DNA of 7,910 bases from Salsipaludibacter sp038233055 (GCA_038233055.1 JBBSMS010000151.1:1-7910), one strand, 5' to 3'; positions 1 through 5,850 are shown, numbered from the stretch's first letter. Translations and numbers: made by a program. The notes: generated by a model from the sequence alone, not told the origin.

Positions 1-129
1 ATTCCCATCCACATGCTTGGCCAACACAAACGTGATCGCCGCCGTCAACGTCGTCTTCCCATGGTCGACGTGACCAATCGTGCCGATGTTCATGTGCGGC
101 TTGGTCCGCTCAAACTTTTCCTTGGCCAT
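1..129 (-). CDS. tuf: Elongation factor Tu, N-terminal part (runs off window)
   Basis: This is the first 43 codons of EF-Tu, the GTPase that delivers aminoacyl-tRNA to the ribosomal A site in the cytoplasm. The translation starts MAKEKFERTKPHMNIGTIGH and contains the G1/P-loop GHVDHGKT at residues 19-26, followed by TLTAAIT, all diagnostic of EF-Tu. The start at 127-129 is fixed by family homology and by a strong AGGAGG Shine-Dalgarno (139-144) nine bases upstream. The remaining roughly 350 residues lie beyond base 1. It is the last gene seen of a minus-strand set tRNA-Tyr, tRNA-Thr, tRNA-Met, tuf, with a 242-base leader between tRNA-Met and the start codon. No fusA lies directly upstream, so this is not the usual str-operon arrangement and may be a second or relocated tuf copy (inference). 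Confidence 0.97.
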   Translation of the reverse strand, partial: MAKEKFERTKPHMNIGTIGHVDHGKTTLTAAITFVLAKHVDGN

Positions 130-200
130 GGCTGAAGGCCTCCTGCGAAGGGCGTCGTGTGCGCCGTCGGGGACCGTGTCGGTCCGGGCGCGATCGGAAA

Positions 201-221
201 TGGTGTCCAGTCCGGACACCA
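201..221 (-). other. Hairpin in the tuf 5' leader
   Basis: A perfect 8-bp inverted repeat, TGGTGTCC / GGACACCA, is separated by a 5-base loop. On the minus strand it lies just downstream of the proposed tuf -10 box, so it would be at or near the 5' end of the tuf transcript. It could stabilise the mRNA end or serve as an operator. No T-tract follows it in the transcript direction, so it is a poor intrinsic terminator. Confidence 0.4.
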
Positions 222-232
222 GCGTGGCACGG

Positions 233-260
233 AGTCTAGCCTGCGGCCGGAACTCGTCGA
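233..260 (-). promoter_or_regulatory. Candidate sigma-70-type promoter of tuf
   Basis: Read on the minus strand, TCGACG (255-260, 4/6 to the -35 consensus) and TAGACT (233-238, 4/6 to the -10 consensus) are separated by 16 bases. Transcription would start near 226, giving a leader of roughly 95 bases before the tuf start. This allows tuf to be transcribed on its own as well as by read-through from the tRNA genes. The call is by eye, without mapped start sites. Confidence 0.35.
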
Positions 261-263
261 ACG

Positions 264-275
264 GTCCGATCGGAC
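264..275. repeat. 12-bp perfect palindrome upstream of the tuf promoter
   Basis: GTCCGATCGGAC is a perfect 12-bp palindrome just upstream of the proposed tuf -35 box, in the gap between tRNA-Met and tuf. Its position would suit a dimeric regulator site, but a chance palindrome in GC-rich DNA is also possible. I recognise no specific binding consensus. Confidence 0.25.
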
Positions 276-371
276 GAATGGGACGGGGCCGACGGACCCG
301 GAAAAGGCTCGAGGCCGACGTGGTGACTCGGTGCGGGCATCGGTGCCGCGGGGATCCCACGGCACTGCCAG

Positions 372-443
372 TAGCGGCGGGTGGACTTGAACCACCGACA
401 CAGCGATTATGAGTCGCTTGCTCTACCCCTGAGCTACGCCGCC
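372..443 (-). tRNA. tRNA-Met(CAT), elongator type
   Basis: A full 72-base cloverleaf can be folded on the minus strand. The acceptor is GGCGGCG / CGCCGCT with a G1-U72 pair, the D stem is GCTC/GAGC, the anticodon stem AGCGA/TCGCT encloses loop CTCATAA (anticodon CAT, 409-411), and the T stem GGTGG/CCACC has loop TTCAAGT. The discriminator is A and no CCA is encoded. It lacks the three consecutive G-C pairs at the base of the anticodon stem and the C1xA72 mismatch of initiator tRNA, so it is elongator Met. A tRNA-Ile2, whose C34 is lysidine-modified, has the same gene anticodon and cannot be strictly excluded, but the acceptor resembles actinobacterial elongator Met. Confidence 0.95.
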
Positions 444-476
444 GGGTGGGCCACGACGGCTGCGCCACCGGGTGTT

Positions 477-493
477 CGGGCCGGTCGGGCCCG
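477..493 (-). other. Hairpin in the tRNA-Thr/tRNA-Met spacer
   Basis: CGGGCC / GGCCCG forms a perfect 6-bp stem with a 5-base loop, beginning 33 bases downstream of the 3' end of tRNA-Thr in the transcript direction. With no T-tract it is more likely a processing or pausing structure than a full terminator. A similar hairpin with the same loop length lies in the neighbouring tRNA spacer. Confidence 0.3.
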
Positions 494-525
494 CCCCGGG
501 GAGGACGAGGATGTCGCGTGACCAG

Positions 526-598
526 AGCCCTCGCGCGGAATCGAACCGCGGACCCCATCCTTACCATGGATGTGCTCTACCGACTGAGCTACGAGGGC
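526..598 (-). tRNA. tRNA-Thr(GGT)
   Basis: A 73-base cloverleaf reads on the minus strand. The acceptor GCCCTCG/CGAGGGC is fully paired, the D stem is GCTC/GAGC, the anticodon stem CATCC/GGATG holds loop ATGGTAA (anticodon GGT, 563-565), and the T stem CGCGG/CCGCG has loop TTCGATT. The discriminator base is T (U) and CCA is not encoded. It decodes ACC and ACU. It is the middle member of the Tyr-Thr-Met-tuf series, with spacers of 137 and 82 bases to its tRNA neighbours. Confidence 0.97.
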
Positions 599-676
599 GG
601 GCGGACCCCAGCCTACCGACGCCCCGGGCACCCGCTGCGACGGGCGAGGGGGTCAACGGGCCGGGACCGTCATGCA

Positions 677-697
677 GGCCCACCGTGCAGGTGGGTC
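677..697 (-). other. Hairpin in the tRNA-Tyr/tRNA-Thr spacer
   Basis: The plus-strand arms GGCCCACC and GGTGGGTC pair over 8 bp with one G-T wobble and a 5-base loop, starting 39 bases downstream of tRNA-Tyr in the transcript direction. It may be a processing, pausing or partial-termination signal in the tRNA precursor. No T-tract follows. Confidence 0.35.
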
Positions 698-735
698 GTT
701 GTCATCCGCAGCCGTGGCGAGCGCGGGTCGGTGCG

Positions 736-817
736 TGGAGGGAGCAGGATTTGAACCTGCGTAGGCTAAGCCAACCGGTTTACAGCCGGGTCCCTTTGGC
801 CACTCGGGCATCCCTCC
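736..817 (-). tRNA. tRNA-Tyr(GTA)
   Basis: An 82-base type II tRNA with a long variable arm reads on the minus strand. The acceptor GGAGGGA/TCCCTCC is fully paired, the anticodon loop is CTGTAAA (anticodon GTA, 781-783), and the T stem GCAGG/CCTGC has loop TTCAAAT. The discriminator is A and CCA is not encoded. It is the first gene of the minus-strand tRNA-tuf series, so the series' main promoter should lie between it and the divergent yajQ. Confidence 0.97.
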
Positions 818-829
818 GTGGACGGATGG

Positions 830-857
830 AGGGTACTGGTCGAGGCCATGGGCGCAA
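830..857 (-). promoter_or_regulatory. Weak candidate promoter of the tRNA-Tyr series
   Basis: On the minus strand TTGCGC (852-857) and TACCCT (830-835) are 16 bases apart, which would start transcription a few bases before the 5' end of tRNA-Tyr. Each hexamer matches consensus at only three positions, so support is mainly positional. A plus-strand TAGCAT at 882-887 could be the -10 box for the divergent yajQ, but I see no convincing -35 for it. Confidence 0.25.
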
Positions 858-924
858 ACGCGCCCCGGTCGCCCTGCCGCGTAGCATCGCGACCCCGACC
901 GACACCGGCACACGAGGACATGTC

Positions 925-1419
925 ATGGCATTGGCCAGCTTCGACATCGAGGCGGGAGCAGACCTCCAGGAGGTCGACAACGCCATCAACCAGGCGGCCC
1001 GCGAGGTCGCTCAGCGGTGGGACTTCAAGGACACCGACACCGTCATCGCCTGGACCGGTGATCACAGCGGGATCCAGGTCGAGTCCAACTCCGAGGGCCG
1101 GCTGGACGCCGCCGTCGACGTCCTCAAGGACAAGTTCGTCAAGCGCAAGGTCAGCCTCAAGGTGATGGAGGTGGGCGAGCCGCGCCCCACGTCGGGCTCG
1201 CGCATGCGCATCGACGTGTCCCTGGTCACCGAGTTGCCGCCGGCCCTGGGCAAGCAGATCGTCAAGGACGTCAAGGCCACCAAGCGCAAGGTGACGCCCA
1301 CCAACATGGGGGACCGCATCCGGATCGCCGGCAAGTCCCGCGACGACCTCCAGGCCATCCAGCAACTGGTGCGCGCCAACGACTACGAGGCGCCCCTGCG
1401 GTTCACGAACTACAAGTGA
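925..1419 (+). CDS. yajQ: YajQ family nucleotide-binding protein
   Basis: A 164-residue protein, close to the 163 residues of E. coli YajQ and alignable along its length. Family hallmarks are the N-terminal SFDIEAGADLQEVDNAINQA, RWDFKD near residue 32, and the C-terminal GKSRDDLQAIQQLVR. The family has a double ferredoxin-like fold. It binds nucleotides, and members in Xanthomonas and Pseudomonas bind cyclic di-GMP and act with a transcription factor; whether this one does is unknown. The start at 925 is preferred because homology begins there and a GAGG Shine-Dalgarno (914-917) sits 7 bases upstream; an out-of-frame ATG at 920 is ignored. It is divergent from the tRNA-tuf genes and overlaps the next gene by 4 bases, so the two are probably cotranslated. 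Confidence 0.95.
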   Translation: MALASFDIEAGADLQEVDNAINQAAREVAQRWDFKDTDTVIAWTGDHSGIQVESNSEGRLDAAVDVLKDKFVKRKVSLKVMEVGEPRPTSGSRMRIDVSLVTELPPALGKQIVKDVKATKRKVTPTNMGDRIRIAGKSRDDLQAIQQLVRANDYEAPLRFTNYK

Positions 1420-2606
1420 GCCCGGCCCCGCCGTCCGAGCCGCCCGACGACGACCCCGATCGAGACGTCGACCCGACCGACTCGAGCCCGGCCCAGGCCG
1501 CGACGCGCTCGTCGTTCGACGCCGACGACGTGGACGACGTCCGGGCAGGCTTCGCCCGGTTCGCCCAGACGACCGCCGACGTCGCGCCGACCTACGCACG
1601 GCTGTCACGAGCGGTCGCAGACGATCTCGACATCGCCCGCGTCGCCCACATCGTCCTCGCGGCCCCACGCACCCAACGCAACCCCGTGCTGCTGTTCGCG
1701 GCCGTCCACTGGCTGCTCCTGCGGGGGTCCGCGCATCCCCTGGGCGCCCACTACCCGACCATCGCGACCACCGCGGCGCCCGGCGACCTGGTGGCCGACT
1801 TCACCGACTTCGTCGCCCACCACCGCGACGAACTCACAGCGGTCGTGGCCGAACGCGCGACCCAGACCAACGAGGTCGGCCGCGGCGCCGCGCTCCTGCC
1901 CGTGCTGGTCGCCATCGCCGACCGGGCCGGTCCGCTGGCATGGGTCGACCTGGGCACCAGCGCCGGGCTGAACCTGTCGATGGACCGGTGGACGTACCGA
2001 TGGACGCGCGACACCCACGAGGTGGTCGCCCTGCCGGGCCACCCGAACGTGGTCGTCACCAGCGACGTCATCGGCCCGTTGCCGCTGCCGACGTCGCTGC
2101 CGTCGATCCCGTGGCGCCTCGGGGTGGACCGTGCACCCCTGGACGTGACCAGCGACGACGACGCCACGTGGCTGTTGGCCTGCACCTGGCCCGACGAGCC
2201 GGTGCGCTTCGAACGGCTCCGCGCCGCGCTGGAGGTGGCGCGCACCGACCCCCCGACGATCCGGACGGCCGACCTGGTCGACGACCTGGCTGACGTCGTG
2301 GCGTCCGTGCCCGCCGACCTGCACCTGGTGTTGACCACATCGTGGGTGCTCAACTACCTGCCGTCCGATCGCCAGACCGCCTTCATCGATGCCGTCGACT
2401 CGCTCGGTCGCAACCGCGACCTGGATGTCGTGGTGATGGAGTCGCCGCAGGTCACCCCGGGACTGGACCTCGACACGCCGGACCGGGTCGCTGCGGCGAC
2501 GGTGCTGACCCGGCTGCGCTGGCGCGACGGCAACCGGTCGGTCGACCACCTCGCCACCGTCCAGAGCCACGCCTGGTGGATCGACGCCACCCTCGAACGC
2601 CTCTGA
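1416..2606 (+). CDS. DUF2332 family protein
   Basis: A 396-residue protein with the conserved signatures of DUF2332, a mainly actinobacterial family of unknown function. In order they are RNPVLLFAAVHWLLL (89-103), HPLGAHYP (107-114), TQTNEVGR (149-156), DLGTSAGLNLSMDRW (178-192) and TTSWVLNYLP (307-316). The DLGTSAGLNL segment resembles the glycine-rich motif I of Rossmann-fold SAM-dependent methyltransferases, but no activity is established. No signal peptide or membrane segment is visible. Residues 1-45 are Asp/Pro-rich and probably disordered. The start is GTG at 1416, overlapping the yajQ stop (GTGA), which implies translational coupling since there is no clear Shine-Dalgarno. GTG at 1530 is an alternative that drops most of the disordered tail. 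Confidence 0.85.
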   Translation: MSPAPPSEPPDDDPDRDVDPTDSSPAQAATRSSFDADDVDDVRAGFARFAQTTADVAPTYARLSRAVADDLDIARVAHIVLAAPRTQRNPVLLFAAVHWLLLRGSAHPLGAHYPTIATTAAPGDLVADFTDFVAHHRDELTAVVAERATQTNEVGRGAALLPVLVAIADRAGPLAWVDLGTSAGLNLSMDRWTYRWTRDTHEVVALPGHPNVVVTSDVIGPLPLPTSLPSIPWRLGVDRAPLDVTSDDDATWLLACTWPDEPVRFERLRAALEVARTDPPTIRTADLVDDLADVVASVPADLHLVLTTSWVLNYLPSDRQTAFIDAVDSLGRNRDLDVVVMESPQVTPGLDLDTPDRVAAATVLTRLRWRDGNRSVDHLATVQSHAWWIDATLERL

Positions 2607-2679
2607 CCCCCCGCACCGGGCACCGCCCATGTCCCCCCCGTCGGACCCCCGTGGAGCCCGTACCGCGGCGTCGACCGCT

Positions 2680-2695
2680 GGTGGCCCGTGCCACC
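2680..2695 (+). terminator. Possible terminator hairpin after the yajQ-DUF2332 pair
   Basis: GGTGGC / GCCACC is a perfect 6-bp stem with a 4-base loop, 73 bases past the DUF2332 stop. There is no T-tract, as is often the case in high-GC actinobacteria. The rest of the 356-base gap (2607-2962), between two convergent genes, holds the G-rich repeat described separately and no convincing gene. Confidence 0.3.
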
Positions 2696-2852
2696 GCTTC
2701 GACCCCTGGCAGCCCGTGAGCCCGTCGACCCCGCACCCGCGATCTCTTCGAGGCACGGTGACCCCCGTATCCACGCGGACCCACAACGACTCTCGACCGG
2801 GCGTCGATCCGGCAACATGCGGCCGGAATCACGCCCACCCGGGGAGGTGTCG

Positions 2853-2965
2853 CGGTGTGGCCGAGGGTGAGGGCGGGGCCGGGGGTCCGGTGTGGCCGAG
2901 GGTGGGGCGGGGGCGGGGCTGGGGGTCCGGTGTGGCCGAGGGTGGGGTGAGGTCAGGTCAGGTCA
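2853..2965. repeat. G-rich degenerate tandem repeat downstream of soxR
   Basis: The 17-mer CGGTGTGGCCGAGGGTG occurs three times, starting at 2853, 2888 and 2928 (offsets 35 and 40), separated by runs such as GGGGCGGGGGCGGGG. It is followed by three copies of GGTCA (2951-2965), the last of which overlaps the soxR stop codon. The plus strand has many closely spaced G-runs that could form quadruplexes. The minus-strand RNA, which soxR read-through would produce, is C-rich and G-poor, as in Rho-utilisation sites. I see no coding signal across it. Confidence 0.7.
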
Positions 2966-3439
2966 TTCGGGGGTGACTCGGGGTCGGTCGGGGGTGGGGT
3001 GGAGTGGGGCGGGGAGGAAGGCTGCGCCGGGTCCGCGGCTGGCCAGGACGTCGTCGGGGTTGGACAGGCGGCAGCGCTGGAGGCTGAGGCAGCCGCATCC
3101 GATGCAGCCGTCGAGGCCGTCCCGGAGGGCCTCGAGCGCCTCGATCTCGGCATCCAGGCGGGCCCGCCAGTCCCGGGACAGCCGGCTCCAGTCACGCTTG
3201 GTCGGCGTCCGGCCCTCCGGCAGCAGGTCCAGCGACGCGCGGATCTCGTCCAGGCTCAGCCCCACGTGCTTGGCCGCGGCGATGAACGCCAGCCGGCGCA
3301 GCACCTCGCGGTCGTAGCGTCGGCGACCCCCAGGGGTCCGGGTGGCGTCCACCAACCCGCGGTCCTCGTAGTAGCGCAGCGCCGAGGGCGCGAAACCACT
3401 TCGCTCCGACACCTCGGTCACGGTCAGTCGGACGGTCAT
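2963..3439 (-). CDS. soxR: Redox-sensitive transcriptional regulator SoxR
   Basis: A 158-residue MerR-family activator. The N-terminal winged helix-turn-helix begins VTEVSERSGFAPSALRYYEDRGLV (residues 7-30). A dimerisation helix covers about 85-110, and the C-terminal metal-binding segment is CIGCGCLSLQRC with Cys112, Cys115, Cys117 and Cys123. This is the exact C-X2-C-X-C-X5-C spacing that holds the [2Fe-2S] cluster of SoxR, followed by the family's NPDD. Oxidation of the cluster turns the DNA-bound dimer into an activator; in actinobacteria SoxR commonly responds to redox-active metabolites. The start at 3437-3439 fits homology, with GGAG (3445-3448) five bases upstream. It is divergent from the SDR-QueA operon and shares an operator with it. 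Its last codons overlap a GGTCA triplicate. A longer open frame upstream lacks homology. Confidence 0.95.
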   Translation of the reverse strand: MTVRLTVTEVSERSGFAPSALRYYEDRGLVDATRTPGGRRRYDREVLRRLAFIAAAKHVGLSLDEIRASLDLLPEGRTPTKRDWSRLSRDWRARLDAEIEALEALRDGLDGCIGCGCLSLQRCRLSNPDDVLASRGPGAAFLPAPLHPTPDRPRVTPE

Positions 3440-3476
3440 GTGTGCTCCGGGATCGTGGGCGAGCGCGCTCTCCGAA

Positions 3477-3505
3477 AGTATGTCCGAATCGCTGCTTGAC
3501 TTCAA
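3477..3505 (-). promoter_or_regulatory. soxR promoter, overlapping the SoxR operator
   Basis: On the minus strand TTGAAG (3500-3505) and CATACT (3477-3482) are 17 bases apart, each 4/6 to consensus with normal spacing. The -35 element lies inside the SoxR operator and overlaps the -35 of the divergent promoter, so bound SoxR should repress its own gene while controlling the operon opposite. The assignment rests on sequence alone. Confidence 0.55.
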
Positions 3506-3526
3506 GTTGACTTCAACTTCTACCTT
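3496..3526 (+). promoter_or_regulatory. SoxR-type promoter and operator for the SDR-QueA operon
   Basis: The -35 TTGACT (3496-3501) and -10 TACCTT (3521-3526) are separated by 19 bp, the over-long spacing that MerR-family activators correct by distorting DNA. The operator CTTCAAGTTGACTTCAAC (3500-3517) matches the E. coli soxS operator CCTCAAGTTAACTTGAGG at 13 of 18 positions. Its placement relative to the -35 and -10 is the same as I remember for soxS, with TCAAGTT directly after the -35. The left half-site is nearly perfect and the right one degenerate. Together with the soxR gene facing away from it, this strongly indicates SoxR activation of the plus-strand operon. Confidence 0.85.
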
Positions 3527-3586
3527 GCCTCCCGATGCCCCCGACCGCCGGGACCGACTCGGTGGATGAACCGGAAGGAACCCACC

Positions 3587-4375
3587 ATGCCTGCCCCCTC
3601 GACCACCTCCTCCCGTGGCGCGACCACGGACCCTGGCACGCCCGCCGGGACCGGAGCGAGACGGCCGCTGGCGGTCGTCACCGGTGCGTCCCGAGGTCTC
3701 GGTCGAGCGCTGGCCAGCGGCCTGGCCGACGCCGGCTGGGACCTGGTGCTCGACGCCCGCGACGGAGACGAGCTGCTGGCCGTGGCCGACGACCTGCCAT
3801 CGGCGGCCACGATCACGATCCGGGTCGGCGACGTCACCGATCCGGCGCATCGCGCCGACCTGGCAGCAGCCGTCACGGGCCTCGGCCCGGTCGACCTGCT
3901 GGTGAACAACGCCAGTGCGCTCGGGCCCAGCCCGCTTCCCCGGCTGGCCGACCTGGATCCCGGTGACTTCGCCCGGGTGTTGGCGACCAACACGGTCGCG
4001 CCCGTGGCGGTGTTCCGGGCCCTGCTCCCGCACCTGTCGCCCACCGCGACGATCCTCAACATCACGTCCGACGCCGCCGTCGGCGCATGGGAGGGCTGGG
4101 GTGGGTACGGGGCAAGCAAGGCCGCCCTGGACCAGGCCTCCGCCGTCCTGGCGGTCGAGCACCCCGACCTGACCATCCACGCCGTCGACCCTGGTGACCT
4201 GCGCACCGACATGCACCAGGCGGCCTTCCCGGACGACGACATCAGCGACCGCCCCGACCCCGCCACGGTCGTGCCCCACCTGTTGGCGCTGGTCGCCGCC
4301 GACGTGCCGAGCGGCCGCCGCCGGGCCCGCGACGTCGACCCCGCCACCGGCGTGGTCCGGGAGGGATCAGCATGA
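3587..4375 (+). CDS. SDR family NAD(P)-dependent oxidoreductase
   Basis: A 262-residue classical short-chain dehydrogenase/reductase, cytoplasmic with a Rossmann fold. Visible elements are the cofactor loop TGASRGLG (32-39), NNAS (107-110), the catalytic tetrad Asn135, Ser161, Tyr174 and Lys178 in YGASK, and the PG motif in VDPGDLRTDM (200-209). The substrate cannot be told from sequence. The start at 3587 is chosen over the in-frame ATG at 3566 because AAGGA (3575-3579) lies 7 bases before it; the longer form would add seven residues. The first ~25 residues are Ser/Thr/Gly-rich and precede the fold. It is the first gene after the SoxR-type promoter and overlaps the next gene by ATGA, so the two are one translationally coupled operon. 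SDR enzymes are plausible SoxR targets, for example for reducing quinones or modifying redox-active compounds (inference). Confidence 0.93.
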   Translation: MPAPSTTSSRGATTDPGTPAGTGARRPLAVVTGASRGLGRALASGLADAGWDLVLDARDGDELLAVADDLPSAATITIRVGDVTDPAHRADLAAAVTGLGPVDLLVNNASALGPSPLPRLADLDPGDFARVLATNTVAPVAVFRALLPHLSPTATILNITSDAAVGAWEGWGGYGASKAALDQASAVLAVEHPDLTIHAVDPGDLRTDMHQAAFPDDDISDRPDPATVVPHLLALVAADVPSGRRRARDVDPATGVVREGSA

Positions 4376-5460
4376 CGACGGCGACCGCGCCTCGACTGGA
4401 CTTCGACCTGCCACCGACCCGCGAGGCCGCGGGGCCGCCCGAACGACGCGGGATCCCGCGCGACCACGTGCGACTGCTGGTCGCGCGCCCCGGCGTGGTG
4501 ACCCACACGCGCTTCGATCACCTTCCCGAGCACCTCCGGGCCGGCGACCTGGTGGTCGTCAACACCAGCCCGACCATGCCGGCGGCGCTGGACGCCCGGC
4601 GGGGTGGCCAGCCGGTCGTGGTGCACCTGTCCACGCGCCACGACGACGACACCTGGGAGGTCGAACTGCGCCGACCGGACGGCACCGGCCCGGTGCTGGA
4701 CGCCCGGGCCGGCGAGGTCGTCGACCTCGAGCCCAGCGGTCGGCTCCGCCTGCGGGACCCGGCCGTGACCCGCCGGCCCGGGGACGGGGTCCGCCTGTGG
4801 ACGGTCGACCTGGCGCTCCCGGGCGACCTCGCGGACCACTTGGCCGAACACGGCCGTCCCATCTCCTACGCGCACGGACCGGGGCCGTTCCCGCTGTCGG
4901 CCCACCAGACCACGTTCGCACGACTGGCTCCGCGGCTCGGCAGCGGGGACACTGTGGCCGCGGGCGCGAGTGCCGAGATGGCCAGTGCCGGCCGCCCGTT
5001 CACGCCTCTGCTGGTCACCGACCTGGTGCGTCGCGGTGTCACAGTGGTCCCGATCACCCTGCACGCCGGGGTGTCGTCGTTGGAGGATCACGAGCCACCC
5101 CGGCCCGAACCGTTCGAAGTCCCACTGGCCACGGCCGACCTGGTCGAGCGGACCCGCGCGCGCGCCGGTCGCGTGGTCGCCGTGGGCACGACCGTCACGC
5201 GGGCGCTGGAGAGCGCCACCGACGACCACGGGATCGTCCGGGCGGCCCGCGGGTGGACAAACTTGGTGCTGGGACCCGACCGGCCGGCGCGGATCGTGGA
5301 CGGGCTGGTGACCGGGTGGCACGCCCCGCGCGCCTCGCACCTGTTGCTGCTGGAGGCGGTGGCCGGCCGCGCCCGGGTCGAGCGGGCCTACCGGTCGGCC
5401 CTGGCCGGTCCCTACCTGTGGCACGAGTTCGGCGACTCCTGCCTGTTCCTCCCCGACTGA
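4372..5460 (+). CDS. queA: QueA-family S-adenosylmethionine:tRNA ribosyltransferase-isomerase-like protein
   Basis: A 362-residue protein, close to the roughly 350 of QueA. QueA transfers and isomerises the ribosyl part of S-adenosylmethionine onto preQ1 in tRNA, forming epoxyqueuosine. Family landmarks are FDLPPTREA (11-19), GDLVVVNTSPTMPAAL (58-73), HQTTFAR (178-184), ITLHAGVSSLE (228-238), VVAVGTTVTRALES (268-281), GLVTGWHAPRASHLLLLEA (311-329) and AYRSALAGPYLWHEFGDSCLFL (339-360). It diverges where canonical QueA is most conserved: the usual AAPTAGLHFT segment is here AAGASAEMASAGRPFT (196-211), and GLGTF after TLH is GVSSL. No other queuosine gene is in the window, and many actinobacteria lack that pathway, so a different substrate is possible. 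The start ATG overlaps the SDR stop. The symbol marks family, not proven orthology. Confidence 0.85.
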   Translation: MTTATAPRLDFDLPPTREAAGPPERRGIPRDHVRLLVARPGVVTHTRFDHLPEHLRAGDLVVVNTSPTMPAALDARRGGQPVVVHLSTRHDDDTWEVELRRPDGTGPVLDARAGEVVDLEPSGRLRLRDPAVTRRPGDGVRLWTVDLALPGDLADHLAEHGRPISYAHGPGPFPLSAHQTTFARLAPRLGSGDTVAAGASAEMASAGRPFTPLLVTDLVRRGVTVVPITLHAGVSSLEDHEPPRPEPFEVPLATADLVERTRARAGRVVAVGTTVTRALESATDDHGIVRAARGWTNLVLGPDRPARIVDGLVTGWHAPRASHLLLLEAVAGRARVERAYRSALAGPYLWHEFGDSCLFLPD

Positions 5461-5469
5461 ACGGCCACA

Positions 5470-5519
5470 CCGTCGAGTGTGCGCATCCACCCGTTGGGGG
5501 CAGGGCGCACACTCGACGG
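5470..5519 (+). terminator. 15-bp perfect inverted repeat, probable operon terminator
   Basis: CCGTCGAGTGTGCGC (5470-5484) and its exact reverse complement (5505-5519) enclose a 20-base loop, starting 9 bases after the queA stop codon. The stem is strong, and the position suits termination of the SDR-QueA transcript. No T-tract follows, so it would be a U-tail-less hairpin or an mRNA 3'-end stabiliser. A protein-binding palindrome is an alternative. Confidence 0.6.
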
Positions 5520-5634
5520 CGGGCACGATGGGCGGGGAGGTTCGGGGCGTGCGGCGGAGGCCGGCGGCAACGGTCCGGCACCGAAAGGGCTCGCCGGACG
5601 TCGGGCCATCGCTGGCGACCCGGTCGGGGGCCCC

Positions 5635-5850
5635 GTGGACCCCATCCCGCGCTTCTGGACCTCCGAACTGGAGGAGGTCACGGACCCCGATGGGCGACCG
5701 CTGGCCCTGCAGTTGTGGGGATGGTCGACCTCGTCGATGGCCGAGGCGACCCAGGTCGCGCGGGAACGACTGCGGTCCGCGGTGGAGCGGGCACACGCCG
5801 GACGTCGACTCGAGCGCTACTACCCGCGGCTGCCGTTGCGCGAAGCAGAT
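5635..5850 (+). pseudogene. 5' remnant of an unrecognised small protein gene
   Basis: From a GTG at 5635 a frame with normal high-GC3 codon use encodes about 72 residues. It begins VDPIPRFWTSELEEV, passes through LQLWGWSTSSMAEATQVAR and RSAVERA, and ends LERYYPRLPLREA. The WGWS, SxxEAxxxAxERL and YYPRLPLRE parts look like conserved segments of a family of uncharacterised bacterial proteins I cannot name, whose members, as I recall them, continue well beyond PLRE. Here, after about 5850, the frame turns Arg-rich and repetitive, enters an inverted repeat and then runs antisense through metY with no stop, so the 3' part appears lost. GGGGG at 5626-5630 is a possible Shine-Dalgarno. Bases 5520-5634 show no gene. 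A sequencing frameshift or a short intact gene are alternatives. Confidence 0.5.

Noticed and set aside
80..412. Small open frames on both strands over the tuf leader and tRNA-Met.
   Set aside because: They overlap a tRNA and the tuf start, and show no ribosome binding site or conserved motif.
472..1419. A 315-codon version of yajQ starting at 472.
   Set aside because: The extra 151 residues would be translated from antisense tRNA-Thr and tRNA-Tyr; YajQ is normally about 163 residues and begins at SFDI.
2963..4279. A longer soxR reading frame starting at 4279.
   Set aside because: SoxR homology begins at the ATG at 3439, which has its own Shine-Dalgarno. The extension would cross the soxR promoter and the SDR gene.
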